From assembly GCF_039542035.1 (NCBI RefSeq), contig NZ_BAABHJ010000040.1, forward strand, positions 558,001 through 622,000: DNA of 64,000 bases, given 5' to 3'. Positions 33,288 through 41,362 of this stretch are shown piece after piece. The DNA is from Actinoallomurus liliacearum (GTDB taxonomy: Bacteria; Actinomycetota; Actinomycetes; Streptosporangiales; Streptosporangiaceae). The first letter of the stretch is position 1. Each line of letters starts with the position of its first letter. Below the pieces are notes generated by a model, which made no database searches, was not told where the DNA came from, and saw only the letters and a list, made by a program, of their open reading frames with translations. The position numbers were made by a program, and so were the translations under genes.

Positions 33288-33935
33288 ATGGAACCCGGCA
33301 CCCTCGTCCTGCTGCACAGCCCGCTGACCACCGCGTCCGCCTGGGGCGCCCTGCCGGAGGCCCTCGGCCCGTACGACGTCGTGGTGCCGGAGATCACCGA
33401 CGACGACCGGCCGCCGTACGCCGGCCGCTACGTCGCCCGCGCGGCGCTGGAGATCACGAGGGCGGGCGTGCGGCCGCCCGTCGTCCTGGTCGGGCACGGC
33501 GGGGCGGGCCCGCTGCTGCCGCCGGTCGGCGCGGCGCAGCGCGCGGCGCATCGCCTCGTCGGCGCGTACGTCTTCGTCGACGCGGAGCTTCCGCCGCCGG
33601 CGGGGTCGAGCCGCCTGGACCAGGCGGGGGCGTTCGGACCGGAGTTCGCGGAGGCGCTGAAGGACGGCGGGCGGTTCCCCGACGAGGAGCCGCAGGCCGG
33701 GGTGACCGCCCGCCGCCGCGACGACGAGTTCTTCGCCGAGCCGCTGCCGATGCCGCAGGACTGGCCCGACGCGCCGTGCGGGTACCTGCGCACGTCCGAC
33801 GCGTACGAGAGGCAGGCCGCGCAGGCGAGGATGCGCGGCTGGACGGTCGCCGCGAACCCCGGCGGGCACTTCGCCGCCGTCACCGATCCCCGGGCGACGG
33901 CCCGCGCCCTCACCGAGTTGATCGCGTCCCTGTAA
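33288..33935 (+). CDS. Alpha/beta hydrolase-like protein, probably lacking a normal nucleophile
   Basis: 215 residues. The fold is visible (LVLLHSPLTTASAW oxyanion region, VVLVGHGGAG elbow, C-terminal NPGGHFAAVTDP histidine). The nucleophile elbow reads GHGGAG: the usual Ser is Gly. Either it is not a serine hydrolase or it uses another residue. There is no ribosome-binding site; the start is 16 bp from the pyrE start. Function unknown. Confidence 0.7.
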   Translation: MEPGTLVLLHSPLTTASAWGALPEALGPYDVVVPEITDDDRPPYAGRYVARAALEITRAGVRPPVVLVGHGGAGPLLPPVGAAQRAAHRLVGAYVFVDAELPPPAGSSRLDQAGAFGPEFAEALKDGGRFPDEEPQAGVTARRRDDEFFAEPLPMPQDWPDAPCGYLRTSDAYERQAAQARMRGWTVAANPGGHFAAVTDPRATARALTELIASL

Positions 33936-34376
33936 GCCTGCGCGGGGGAGTCGGCCGGGGCCCGGCTCGGGGATCCGCGACACGCGGAACGAGCGAGCCG
34001 GAAGGGCCTGTCCGCGAGGGGGGATCACTGTGTCCGCCGGGGGAGGGACGCGAGATGTTCTCCCTGAATTTAGCGGGTGGTACCGACGCCCATCGGGCAT
34101 CCGAGCCCGGTGGTCTTCCCAAGTCAGCCGTGTCGCGGCGCTCCCCGTCATACAGTGGCGAGCGACCGAGTCAACGCTGACACGCGGGAGGAGTGCGGTT
34201 GCCCGGGTTCGGAAAGCCACATATCCCCCATAATCTCGAGGAGCGGCCAATCACCCGATCGGCCCACGCCGACGACGGACTTCACTACGCTGTGGTGCCC
34301 GAGGTCGCTCGCCGGCTCGAAAGCCCACCCGTGGGTCACTGATAAGGGTCTCGTGCCGAGAAAGGGGCGGTGTCGC
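33936..34376. other. Gene-free interval before the NYN gene
   Basis: 441 bp with no convincing gene. TACAGT (34153) and TACGCT (34285) could be -10 boxes for the NYN gene. No long hairpin, tRNA or known riboswitch was seen. Confidence 0.5.
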
Positions 34377-35537
34377 GTGGATCGCTGTGCGCTGTTCGTA
34401 GATGCCGGCTATCTGCTGGCGGACGGCGCGATGGCGGTGCACGGAACCCGCCGTCGTGAGTCCGTGTCGTGGGACTTCGCCGGGCTGCTGCAACTCCTCG
34501 GCAACCTCGCCCGAGAGCGCACCGGGCTGCCGCTGCTGCGCTGCTACTGGTACGAGGCGACGGTCGAGGGCCGTCGCACGCCGGAGCACGACGCGCTGGC
34601 CGACCTGCCGGGCATCAAGCTCCGGCTCTCCCGGATCCGCCCGGGCCGCCGCGAGGGCGTCGACACCGAGATCCATCGCGACCTGATGACGCTCGCCCGC
34701 AACGGCGGGGTCGCCGACGCCGTCATCGTCAGCGGTGACGAGGACCTCGCCCAGGTGATCGCCGACGCGCAGGACCTCGGCGTCCGGGTCACCGTCGTGC
34801 ACGTGGCCGTCGACGGCAACTGGACGATCTCCCGGGTCCTCCGGCAGGAGTGCGACGACCTCATCGAGATCGCCGCCGGTCACCTCCGGCCGTACGTCAA
34901 CCTGCTGGCCGGGGTGGACACCTCGTCCGCGCCGCTTTCCAACGGCCAGTCCAACGGCTCGGGCGGCGCGCTGGCCCCGCTCCGGCCGTCCCCGCAGCAC
35001 GGCGCCGCGCCGCCGAGCACGCCGATCACCGCGTCGCCGTCCCTCGGCCCCTCCGCGGGCAGCACCGCGTCGAGCCTCGGCCGCCACTCCGGTGACGTTC
35101 AGCCGAGCACGCCCACGCCGCCGCTCCGCTCGGTGCCCACCCACTCGGCGCCCACGCCTTCCGTGCCGACGGCCGGCTCGTCGCCGACCGCCGGCGGCAA
35201 CGCCAGCGGCCCGCTGTACCCGCAGCAGCCGGTGGGCCCCTACACCGGGCCGCAGCAGATCACGCCGACGCCGGTCCACCAGTCCGCCCCGACCCTGGCC
35301 GACGCCGTGAAGGCGGCCCACAAGGAAGGGCAGGACTTCGGCGAGTCGGTGGCCCGCGACGCGCCCGCCCTCTGGCTGGAGGCGGTGCTGGCCCGCAAGC
35401 CGCGGATGCCCTCGGATCTGGAGGCACGGCTGCTGCAGGGCTCGTCCCTGCCGATCGACTTCCTGCTGCACGACGAGGTGCGCCACGCGCTGCGACGCGG
35501 CTTCTGGGACGCGCTGGAACGCTCGCGGCGCAACTGA
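34377..35537 (+). CDS. NYN-domain (LabA/PIN-like) protein with long disordered linker
   Basis: 386 residues from the GTG at 34377 (AGGGG upstream); an in-frame GTG at 34353 is possible. The N-terminal NYN/DUF88 domain (1-175) has the acidic residues expected for a metal-dependent RNase: D9 (LFVDAGYL), DTEIHRDLM and VSGDEDLAQV. A ~150-residue Ser/Pro/Thr-rich low-complexity linker follows, then a conserved C-terminal helical domain (about 310-386; EGQDFGESVARDAPALWLEAVL). It is probably an RNA-processing or RNA-decay factor. Confidence 0.85.
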   Translation: MDRCALFVDAGYLLADGAMAVHGTRRRESVSWDFAGLLQLLGNLARERTGLPLLRCYWYEATVEGRRTPEHDALADLPGIKLRLSRIRPGRREGVDTEIHRDLMTLARNGGVADAVIVSGDEDLAQVIADAQDLGVRVTVVHVAVDGNWTISRVLRQECDDLIEIAAGHLRPYVNLLAGVDTSSAPLSNGQSNGSGGALAPLRPSPQHGAAPPSTPITASPSLGPSAGSTASSLGRHSGDVQPSTPTPPLRSVPTHSAPTPSVPTAGSSPTAGGNASGPLYPQQPVGPYTGPQQITPTPVHQSAPTLADAVKAAHKEGQDFGESVARDAPALWLEAVLARKPRMPSDLEARLLQGSSLPIDFLLHDEVRHALRRGFWDALERSRRN

Positions 35538-35629
35538 GCGCGGTAACGTCTGTACCGGCCGGGCCGGTCCGGCCCGGTTCTGGTCGGGGGATGATCCCAA
35601 ATGACCAGATTCGCAGCAGGTAGGCCGGG

Positions 35630-35635
35630 TAGCGT
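35630..35635 (+). promoter_or_regulatory. -10 box of the TPR gene (leaderless)
   Basis: TAGCGT, 7-nt spacer, then the GTG at 35643. Confidence 0.55.
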
Positions 35636-35642
35636 CTAGAAG

Positions 35643-36218
35643 GTGACGCATGTGACCGAAGACGATCTCGATGACCTCGAGTTCGAGACTCTCCGCACCG
35701 GTGATCACGCCGCTGCGGCGACACGGTTCATCGAACTCGCCGATACGGCCTCAGTCGGCGTCTCCCGCGCCGGCCTGTTGCTGCGTGCCGGTGAACAGTG
35801 GCAGCACGCCGGAGACCACGAGAGGGCCGCGGAGGCGTACCGCCGCGCGCTCGAGGACGGCGGGGATACCTACGGCGACCCACGCATCTACCTCGCCGGC
35901 GCGCTCTTCGAACTCGAACGCACCGATGAGGCCCGGGCACTGATCGACCGGGTACGCGCCGACAACCCGAAGGACCCGGAGATCTTCCGCGCCGTCGCCG
36001 AGCTGCTGCACGAGCAGGGCGACCTGGTCGGCGCGCACGACTGGTCCACCGAGGGTGCCGACATCGCCGGGTCGACCGACCCGGACGCCCTCGAGGGACT
36101 GCTGCGGATCCGCTACCGCTGCCGGCTCGACCTCGGCCGCCCGGAGGACGAGTACGACGCGCTGCTCGACGACCTGCTGAAGAAGACCGACGAGGCACCC
36201 GACGAGCAGTTCCGCTGA
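35643..36218 (+). CDS. Tetratricopeptide-repeat protein
   Basis: 191 residues, acidic, soluble. At least three TPR-like helix pairs: AGLLLRAGEQWQHAGDHERAAEAYRRAL, the next with YLAGALFELERTDEARALIDRV, and AELLHEQGDLVGAHDW. No signal peptide. It follows the NYN gene on the same strand after 105 bp, with its own -10. It is probably a scaffold; a partnership with the NYN protein is a guess from position. Confidence 0.85.
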   Translation: MTHVTEDDLDDLEFETLRTGDHAAAATRFIELADTASVGVSRAGLLLRAGEQWQHAGDHERAAEAYRRALEDGGDTYGDPRIYLAGALFELERTDEARALIDRVRADNPKDPEIFRAVAELLHEQGDLVGAHDWSTEGADIAGSTDPDALEGLLRIRYRCRLDLGRPEDEYDALLDDLLKKTDEAPDEQFR

Positions 36219-36236
36219 CGCTCCGAAGGCCCTGGT

Positions 36237-37808
36237 TCAGGTCAGCTCGGCGCGGCCGAGTTCGCGGAGCCGGTCCTCGGCGTCGGCGGAGTCCCAGCGC
36301 ACCGTGGCCGTCCGCCCGTCGACGTGCACGGTCGCCAGCGCGTTGTCGAACCAGGGCCCGTCGGTGAGCCGCCACCGCAGCGGCGGCCGCCGCACTCCGG
36401 CGAGCCGCGCCAGCGCCCGTACGGGCAGGTCGCCTAGGCGCCGGCAGGCCGTGCGGTTGGCCATCCGGAACCGGCCGACGAGGGGATTGCGCAGCGGCGA
36501 GCACACGACCTGGGAGATCGGCGTGCGGGTGCCGCGCACCCGCGCGAGGTAGGAGAAGTGGACGTCGCCGGAGACGAGCGTGATGCTCGCGGGCGGGCGC
36601 GGCCCGTTTGCGACGTCGAGCAGGGTGTTCGCCACCGCGCGGAACGACGCCTGGAACGCCGCCCAGTGCTCCAGGTCCGCGCCCTGCCGGAGCCGCTCTC
36701 CGAGGTTCGCCGCCCACTTGCCCCACGCGCCGCCCGCGACCGCCTCGTTCCACGACTCGATGTCGTGGATGGCCGTCGGCAGCAGGAAGGGCAGCGACGT
36801 CGCGACGATGAGGTGGTCGACGTCCGCGCGCAGCCGCTCGTCCAGCCAGGCGAACTCCGCGTCGTCGAGCATGGCGCGTGCGCCGTCGCCCACCACGCGC
36901 CCGCACCTGCTGTCCACCACCACGAGCCTGGTCCGTCCGTGGTCGTGGACGTAACTCCACCGGACCCCCGTCGGTTCCCGGTCGGCGCGGTCGGCGAACT
37001 CGTCCACGATCGGGCCCGCGTCGCCGTCCGCCGCCAGCACGGCCTGGTAGACCGGGTCCGCGGCGCGCTCCGCCGGTGACAGGTTGCCGAGGTGCTGGTA
37101 GATCCAGTACGCGCCGAGCCCGCCGGTGATCCGCTTCGCCCACCAGTCCTGGGCGCGCATCTGCCGCCGCCACGTCTCCGAGGTGTTCCAGTCGTCGCGG
37201 ATGTCGTGGTCATCGAAGATCATCGAGCTGGGCACCGTGGCCAGCAGCCACCGGACCAGGGGGTCCGCGCCCCAGGCGAGGCGGTACAGCTCCGCGTACT
37301 CCTCGAAGTCGGCGATCTCGCCGTACGGCGGCCGCTCGATGTCGCGGTGGGCGGCGATGAACTCCCGGATCTCCGGACCCGTCTCGTCGGCGTACACCTG
37401 GTCGCCGATCAGCAGCAGTTCGTCCGGCGGCTCCTCGCCCGCCAGCAGCCGACGCGCGTACACCGACAGCATGTCGAAGCCGTGCGTCTCCACGGAGGCC
37501 GGCGCCACCCGGCACGACCCGACCGCGAACCGCCGCGCGCCGTCGGCCGTACGCGTACGGATGCGGCCGGGCGCGGCCCCGTCCTCCGGCCACGCGTGTT
37601 CGCCGTCGAGGAGCACCTCGTACGGGGTGTCCGTGCCGGGCTCCAGCCCCTCGACGTCGACGAGCGCGTAGTGGTGCCCGTGGACGGTGAAGGTGCGCGC
37701 CGCGGCGCCGAGGACACGGACCTCGCACGGCCGGTCGGTCTCCACCCACACCGTCGCGGTACGAGGGCCGACGTGGCGCAGCATGGGTCCGAGGACAAGT
37801 CGTGTCAT
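36237..37808 (-). CDS. PhoD-family alkaline phosphatase-like phosphodiesterase
   Basis: 523 residues from the ATG at 37808. An N-terminal beta domain is followed by the metallophosphatase core: GSCRVAP, LLIGDQVYADE (metal D), FDDHDIRDDWN (DDHD motif) and LVSGDVHFSYLA (C-terminal histidines). No Tat or Sec signal peptide is visible, so this copy is probably cytoplasmic, unlike classical secreted PhoD. It may act on phosphodiesters of cell-wall polymers. Convergent with the TPR gene. Confidence 0.87.
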   Translation of the reverse strand: MTRLVLGPMLRHVGPRTATVWVETDRPCEVRVLGAAARTFTVHGHHYALVDVEGLEPGTDTPYEVLLDGEHAWPEDGAAPGRIRTRTADGARRFAVGSCRVAPASVETHGFDMLSVYARRLLAGEEPPDELLLIGDQVYADETGPEIREFIAAHRDIERPPYGEIADFEEYAELYRLAWGADPLVRWLLATVPSSMIFDDHDIRDDWNTSETWRRQMRAQDWWAKRITGGLGAYWIYQHLGNLSPAERAADPVYQAVLAADGDAGPIVDEFADRADREPTGVRWSYVHDHGRTRLVVVDSRCGRVVGDGARAMLDDAEFAWLDERLRADVDHLIVATSLPFLLPTAIHDIESWNEAVAGGAWGKWAANLGERLRQGADLEHWAAFQASFRAVANTLLDVANGPRPPASITLVSGDVHFSYLARVRGTRTPISQVVCSPLRNPLVGRFRMANRTACRRLGDLPVRALARLAGVRRPPLRWRLTDGPWFDNALATVHVDGRTATVRWDSADAEDRLRELGRAELT

Positions 37809-37960
37809 GACTGTACGGACTATCGCGACTCGGCCGCCGCGTCCACCGGGGCCGCGTCCCACGGAGGTCAGCGGTCGGTCGGACGCCGTTCATCCCGATG
37901 TGATCAACTATGCCGCGTAGTAGCACAGATGATCTTCTGTTATCCGAGGGAAATCTCTCC

Positions 37961-39076
37961 ATGATGCAACGCGTCACCCGTCGAGCCGCTCGCCGTATCG
38001 CCACGGCCGTGGTCCCGGCCGCGGTCGTCGGAACCCTGGCGGTCCCCGGCGCCGCGTACGCCGTCACGTCGGCCCCCACGGCCCGTACGGCCGCCACCTG
38101 CCCGCCCGCGGCCACGGCGGTCGGCTACAGCGACGCACTGAACAAGGCCACGTTCAACGGGATCGGGGTCGGCGGACTGTCGGCCATCGCCTACGACCGG
38201 CGCACCCGCGGGTACGTGACCGTCGAGGACCACAGCGGCACCCAGGCCGCCCGGCTCTTCTTCTTCCGCGACACCGCCGCGCCCAAGGTCACCGACACCC
38301 TCGTGCTGACCAAGCCGGACGGCACCCCCTACGACGGGAACAACTTCGACGGCGAGGGCGTCGTCGTCCTCCCCAACGGGAACTTCCTGGTCAGCTCGGA
38401 GACCGAGCCGTCGATCCGCGTCTTCGACCGTAAGGGCAGGGAGCGCGCCTCGCTCGAGGTCCCGGCGCGTTTCCAGGTCGCCCCGGCCGGCGAGGCGACC
38501 GTCAACGCCACCCTCGAGGGCCTGAGCATGTCGCCGGACGGACGCTACGTCTACGCCGCGATGGAGGGCACGCTCAGCGGGGACGCGCCGGCCACCGGCG
38601 AGGGCGTCTGGCGGCGTCTTCTGGTGTACCGGGCGCACGGCGACGGCTATCGACTCACCCGCCAGATCGGCTACCGGGTCGAGCCCGGCAACCGGATCGC
38701 CGACGTCGCGGCGTACGGCGACGGGCGGCTGCTGGTCCTCGAGGCGGCCTGGGACGCGAACAAGGGCAACACCATCCAGCTGTACGCCGTGCGCGACGCG
38801 GACCGGGCCCCGGACGTGAGCAAGGTCGCCAACCTCGCCGCCGCGCCGTCCCGTGACACGGTGCGCAAGGAGCTCGTCTCCGACCTGGTCCACTGCCCGA
38901 CGCTGGGCGCCACCAGCCCCGAGCCGCAGACCAACCCCCTGCTCGACAACTACGAAGGCCTCCAGGTCGACACCTCCGCCGGCCTCCGCAGGGCCCGGAT
39001 CCACCTCATCAGCGACGACAACTTCTCCGCGACCCAGGTCACCCGGGTGCTGACCCTCACCGCCCGCCTGCCCTGA
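37961..39076 (+). CDS. Secreted phytase-esterase-like (beta-propeller) protein
   Basis: 371 residues from the ATG at 37961 (GAGGGA upstream). A signal peptide ends at AAYA near residue 30. The mature part matches the esterase-like-activity-of-phytase family: GVGGLSAIAYD, NFDGEGVVVLPNGNFLVSSE, ATLEGLSMSPDGRYVYAAME and DNYEGLQVD. These proteins fold as calcium-binding propellers, with poorly defined activity on phosphoesters. It is divergent from the PhoD-like gene, so both may serve phosphate scavenging (inference). Confidence 0.85.
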   Translation: MMQRVTRRAARRIATAVVPAAVVGTLAVPGAAYAVTSAPTARTAATCPPAATAVGYSDALNKATFNGIGVGGLSAIAYDRRTRGYVTVEDHSGTQAARLFFFRDTAAPKVTDTLVLTKPDGTPYDGNNFDGEGVVVLPNGNFLVSSETEPSIRVFDRKGRERASLEVPARFQVAPAGEATVNATLEGLSMSPDGRYVYAAMEGTLSGDAPATGEGVWRRLLVYRAHGDGYRLTRQIGYRVEPGNRIADVAAYGDGRLLVLEAAWDANKGNTIQLYAVRDADRAPDVSKVANLAAAPSRDTVRKELVSDLVHCPTLGATSPEPQTNPLLDNYEGLQVDTSAGLRRARIHLISDDNFSATQVTRVLTLTARLP

Positions 39077-39101
39077 CCCCTGGTCGAAGCGCCATCTTGA
39101 T

Positions 39102-39143
39102 CGCCGAGACTTTTGGTCGTCAGGACGACCAAAAGTCTCGGCG
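39102..39143 (+). terminator. Perfect 19-bp hairpin after the phytase-like gene
   Basis: CGCCGAGACTTTTGGTCGT pairs exactly with 39125-39143 across a 4-nt loop, 26 bp past the stop. Its stem contains TTTT/AAAA, unusual here. It is probably a terminator usable in both directions. Confidence 0.7.
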
Positions 39144-39153
39144 GTGAGCGACT

Positions 39154-39178
39154 GCCTGGGCTTTCGCGTGCGGAGCGG
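39154..39178 (+). repeat. 25-bp direct repeat, copy 1
   Basis: Identical over 25 bp to 40047-40071 (begins GCCTGGGCTTTCGCG). The two copies bracket an 868-bp segment carrying only the small secreted-protein gene. Confidence 0.8.
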
Positions 39179-39472
39179 GCGACGGAGGTCGAACCCGCCG
39201 TCATAGGCGCTGATCAGTCGCCGGCGGCCACGACCAGGGTGAGGCTGTTGGCGCCGGTCGATGACGAGCGCCTTCCGATTCCGCTGATCGAACGCGCGCC
39301 CCAACGCGCATTGGTTCCCTTGGAGCGGCACCGTCTGACTGTTCGAAATCTCTAAGATAAATCTCGCGAACTTCACGTTGATCTCCCGAACCCCTGCAGG
39401 ACTATCCCTCTCATCGGAGGAGAACCCGCCCCCGCTTGGTCGGCGGCTCCTCCTGGGAGAAAGGGACAGCCC

Positions 39473-39892
39473 GTGTTCAAGAAGCTCACCATCACGGCCG
39501 CCACGGTGGCCGCTGCGGCGGCCACAACCCTCACCATGGCCGCCCCGGCACACGCCGGCTCCACCGTCTACGCGGAGAACAACAACAGCTGCGCAGGGGT
39601 CTGGTTCGAGCCGGACGGCGACAACTTCGGCTTCAAGGACTTCTGCGCGGACGGCATGGGAGTCTATATGGAGATGACCAAGCCGACGGGGGGTACGCCC
39701 TCCACGTCCGATTCCAAGATCTTCAAGAGCTACGCCACCAGCTACAACGGTAGTCTCGACTGGTACAGCGGCGACGTGGTCTGGAACCAGGATTACACCG
39801 AGGGCTACTGCTTCTTGTACCGGGTCGGCCTGCGCAAGGACGGCGCCTACGTCTCGGGAACGTACGGGTCCTGGCACCTCGCCTGCGCCTGA
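39473..39892 (+). CDS. Small secreted protein with four cysteines
   Basis: 139 residues from the GTG at 39473 with AGAAAGGGACAG upstream. A Sec signal peptide ends at PAHA near residue 28. The mature ~110-residue domain is aromatic and aspartate-rich with four cysteines (NSCAGV, DFCADG, EGYCFLY, HLACA), probably two disulfides. I do not recognise the family. It is the only gene between the 25-bp direct repeats. Confidence 0.75.
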   Translation: MFKKLTITAATVAAAAATTLTMAAPAHAGSTVYAENNNSCAGVWFEPDGDNFGFKDFCADGMGVYMEMTKPTGGTPSTSDSKIFKSYATSYNGSLDWYSGDVVWNQDYTEGYCFLYRVGLRKDGAYVSGTYGSWHLACA

Positions 39893-40046
39893 GCGGAGAC
39901 GACCGCACACCACCTGGCGCGGACGTCGGCCACGCCAGGTGGTCTGGGCAGGGGACGCCTGCTCCAGTGGTCTCCGCTTCTGACCGGATGGCGGCCGACA
40001 GCCGGGCCTACCGAGATCGAAGCCCAGGTTGGGGAACTTGTCCCTG

Positions 40047-40071
40047 GCCTGGGCTTTCGCGTGCGGAGCGG
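40047..40071 (+). repeat. 25-bp direct repeat, copy 2
   Basis: Exact copy of 39154-39178, lying 155 bp past the stop of the small secreted-protein gene. Confidence 0.8.
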
Positions 40072-40084
40072 TCCCTGACCCACT

Positions 40085-40117
40085 GCCGAAGCGCCGCTCG
40101 CCGGGCGGCGCTTCGGC
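40085..40117 (-). terminator. Hairpin terminator of the epoxide hydrolase gene
   Basis: 13-bp stem GCCGAAGCGCCGC/GCGGCGCTTCGGC with a 7-nt loop, 16 bp past the leftward gene's stop. Confidence 0.65.
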
Positions 40118-40133
40118 CTTCCCGCGGAGGGGG

Positions 40134-41261
40134 TCAGCGGAGCTTGCCGAAGAACTCCCGGATGTCCTCCGCGAGGACCTCGGGGAGTTCCATGGCGACG
40201 AAGTGGTTGCTCGGGGGACGGTTCTCGCCCCAGTGGACGATGTCGTTGTCGCGTTCGGCCAGGCGCCGGATGCCGGGCGGCCCGCTGTAGACCCCCGTGG
40301 GAACCGCGGACTGGCCCTTCGGCCAGACGAACCGCTCGCTGCCGTACATGAACCACGAGGACGACCCCGACGTCCCGGTCAGCCAGTACAGGGTCACGTT
40401 GGTCAGTAGCAGGTCACGGTCGATGGCGTCCTCGGGCACGGCCACCGTGTAGGCGAACTCTTTGAACTTCTGCGTCAGCCAGGCCAGCAGCGCGACCGGC
40501 GAGTCGTGCCAGCCGTAGGCGAAGGTCTGCGGGGCGGCGCGGAGCAGCGCGTGATGGTCCACGCCGCCGGCCCACTCCGCCATCTGCCGGAAGATCGCCT
40601 GCTCCGCCTCGGTCATCACCGGCAGGTCGTCCTCGGTGGGAATCCCCAGGCCGCTGTCGACGTGCACTCCGACGACGTGCTCGGGATCGACCGCCGCCAG
40701 CGCCGGGGTGACGTACGCGCCGAGGTCGCCGCCCTGCGCGCCGTACCGGGAGTAGCCGAGCCGGGCCATCAGCGCCGCCCAGAGCCGCGCCACCCGCGTG
40801 ACGTCCCAGCCCGTCTCCCGCGGCGCCGCCGAGAATCCGAAGCCGGGGAGCGACGGCACGACGACGTGGAACGCCTGACCCGGGTCGCCGCCGTACGCTC
40901 CGGGATCGGTCAGCGGGCCGATCAGGTCGACGAACTCGACGAACGAGTTCGGCCAGCCGTGCGTGAGGATCAGCGGGAGTGCGTCCGGGTGCGGCGAGCG
41001 TACGTGCAGGAAGTGCACGTCCTGACCGTCGATCGTGGTCATGAACTGCGGGAAGCGGTTCAGCCTCGCCTCGTGGGCGCGCCAGTCGTACCCGTCGCGC
41101 CAGTAGGCGGCGAGGTCCTTCAGGTAGGCCACCGGAACTCCACGGCTCCACCCCTCGCCGGGCAGTTGCGCGGGCCAGCGGGTGCGGGCCAGGCGCTCGC
41201 GCAGGTCGTCCAGCTCGGCCTGTGGCACCTCGATGCGGAACGGCCGGATCTCTTCGCTCAT
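40134..41261 (-). CDS. Epoxide hydrolase-family alpha/beta hydrolase (EHN type)
   Basis: 375 residues. The N-terminal EHN domain (PFRIEVPQAELDDLRERLARTRWP, in outline) precedes the hydrolase core: oxyanion motif LTHGWPNSFVEF, nucleophile aspartate in GAQGGDLGAYV, and C-terminal histidine in PPSNHFVAME. These residues fit microsomal-type epoxide hydrolase chemistry. Substrate unknown. It is divergent from a WYL regulator gene that may control it. Confidence 0.9.
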   Translation of the reverse strand: MSEEIRPFRIEVPQAELDDLRERLARTRWPAQLPGEGWSRGVPVAYLKDLAAYWRDGYDWRAHEARLNRFPQFMTTIDGQDVHFLHVRSPHPDALPLILTHGWPNSFVEFVDLIGPLTDPGAYGGDPGQAFHVVVPSLPGFGFSAAPRETGWDVTRVARLWAALMARLGYSRYGAQGGDLGAYVTPALAAVDPEHVVGVHVDSGLGIPTEDDLPVMTEAEQAIFRQMAEWAGGVDHHALLRAAPQTFAYGWHDSPVALLAWLTQKFKEFAYTVAVPEDAIDRDLLLTNVTLYWLTGTSGSSSWFMYGSERFVWPKGQSAVPTGVYSGPPGIRRLAERDNDIVHWGENRPPSNHFVAMELPEVLAEDIREFFGKLR

Positions 41262-41350
41262 CGGGTCTCCTCTGGGTGCGGGGCCGTACGGCGGGGCGTT
41301 CGCCGTCGACTTCCACCGACACTAGGCCGCGTATAGGTCGGAACCTGTCC

Positions 41351-41356
41351 TAGACT
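41351..41356 (+). promoter_or_regulatory. -10 box of the WYL regulator (leaderless)
   Basis: TAGACT, 6-nt spacer CCGGCC, then the GTG at 41363. The nearby AGGTCGGAACCT (41334-41345) is a small inverted repeat that might be its operator. Confidence 0.55.
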
Positions 41357-41362
41357 CCGGCC

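Larger units (their letters stand above)
39077..39472. other. Interval with hairpin, direct repeat and promoter region of the small secreted protein
   Basis: 396 bp. Contents in order: a 19-bp hairpin (39102-39143), one copy of a 25-bp direct repeat (39154-39178), a gene-free stretch, and an AT-richer region (39340-39375) with AATCTC repeated before the ribosome-binding site of the next gene. Confidence 0.6.

Noticed and set aside
33936..34376. Riboswitch or tRNA in the gap before the NYN gene
   Set aside because: No cloverleaf, no conserved c-di-AMP, cobalamin or T-box core found by eye.
37809..37960. PHO boxes between the PhoD-like and phytase-like genes
   Set aside because: Some 11-nt spaced GTTCATC- or GGTC-like words occur, but two consecutive units matching the Streptomyces consensus are lacking.
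39473..39892. Insertion sequence bounded by the 25-bp repeats
   Set aside because: The repeats are direct, not terminal inverted, and the enclosed gene encodes a secreted protein, not a transposase.
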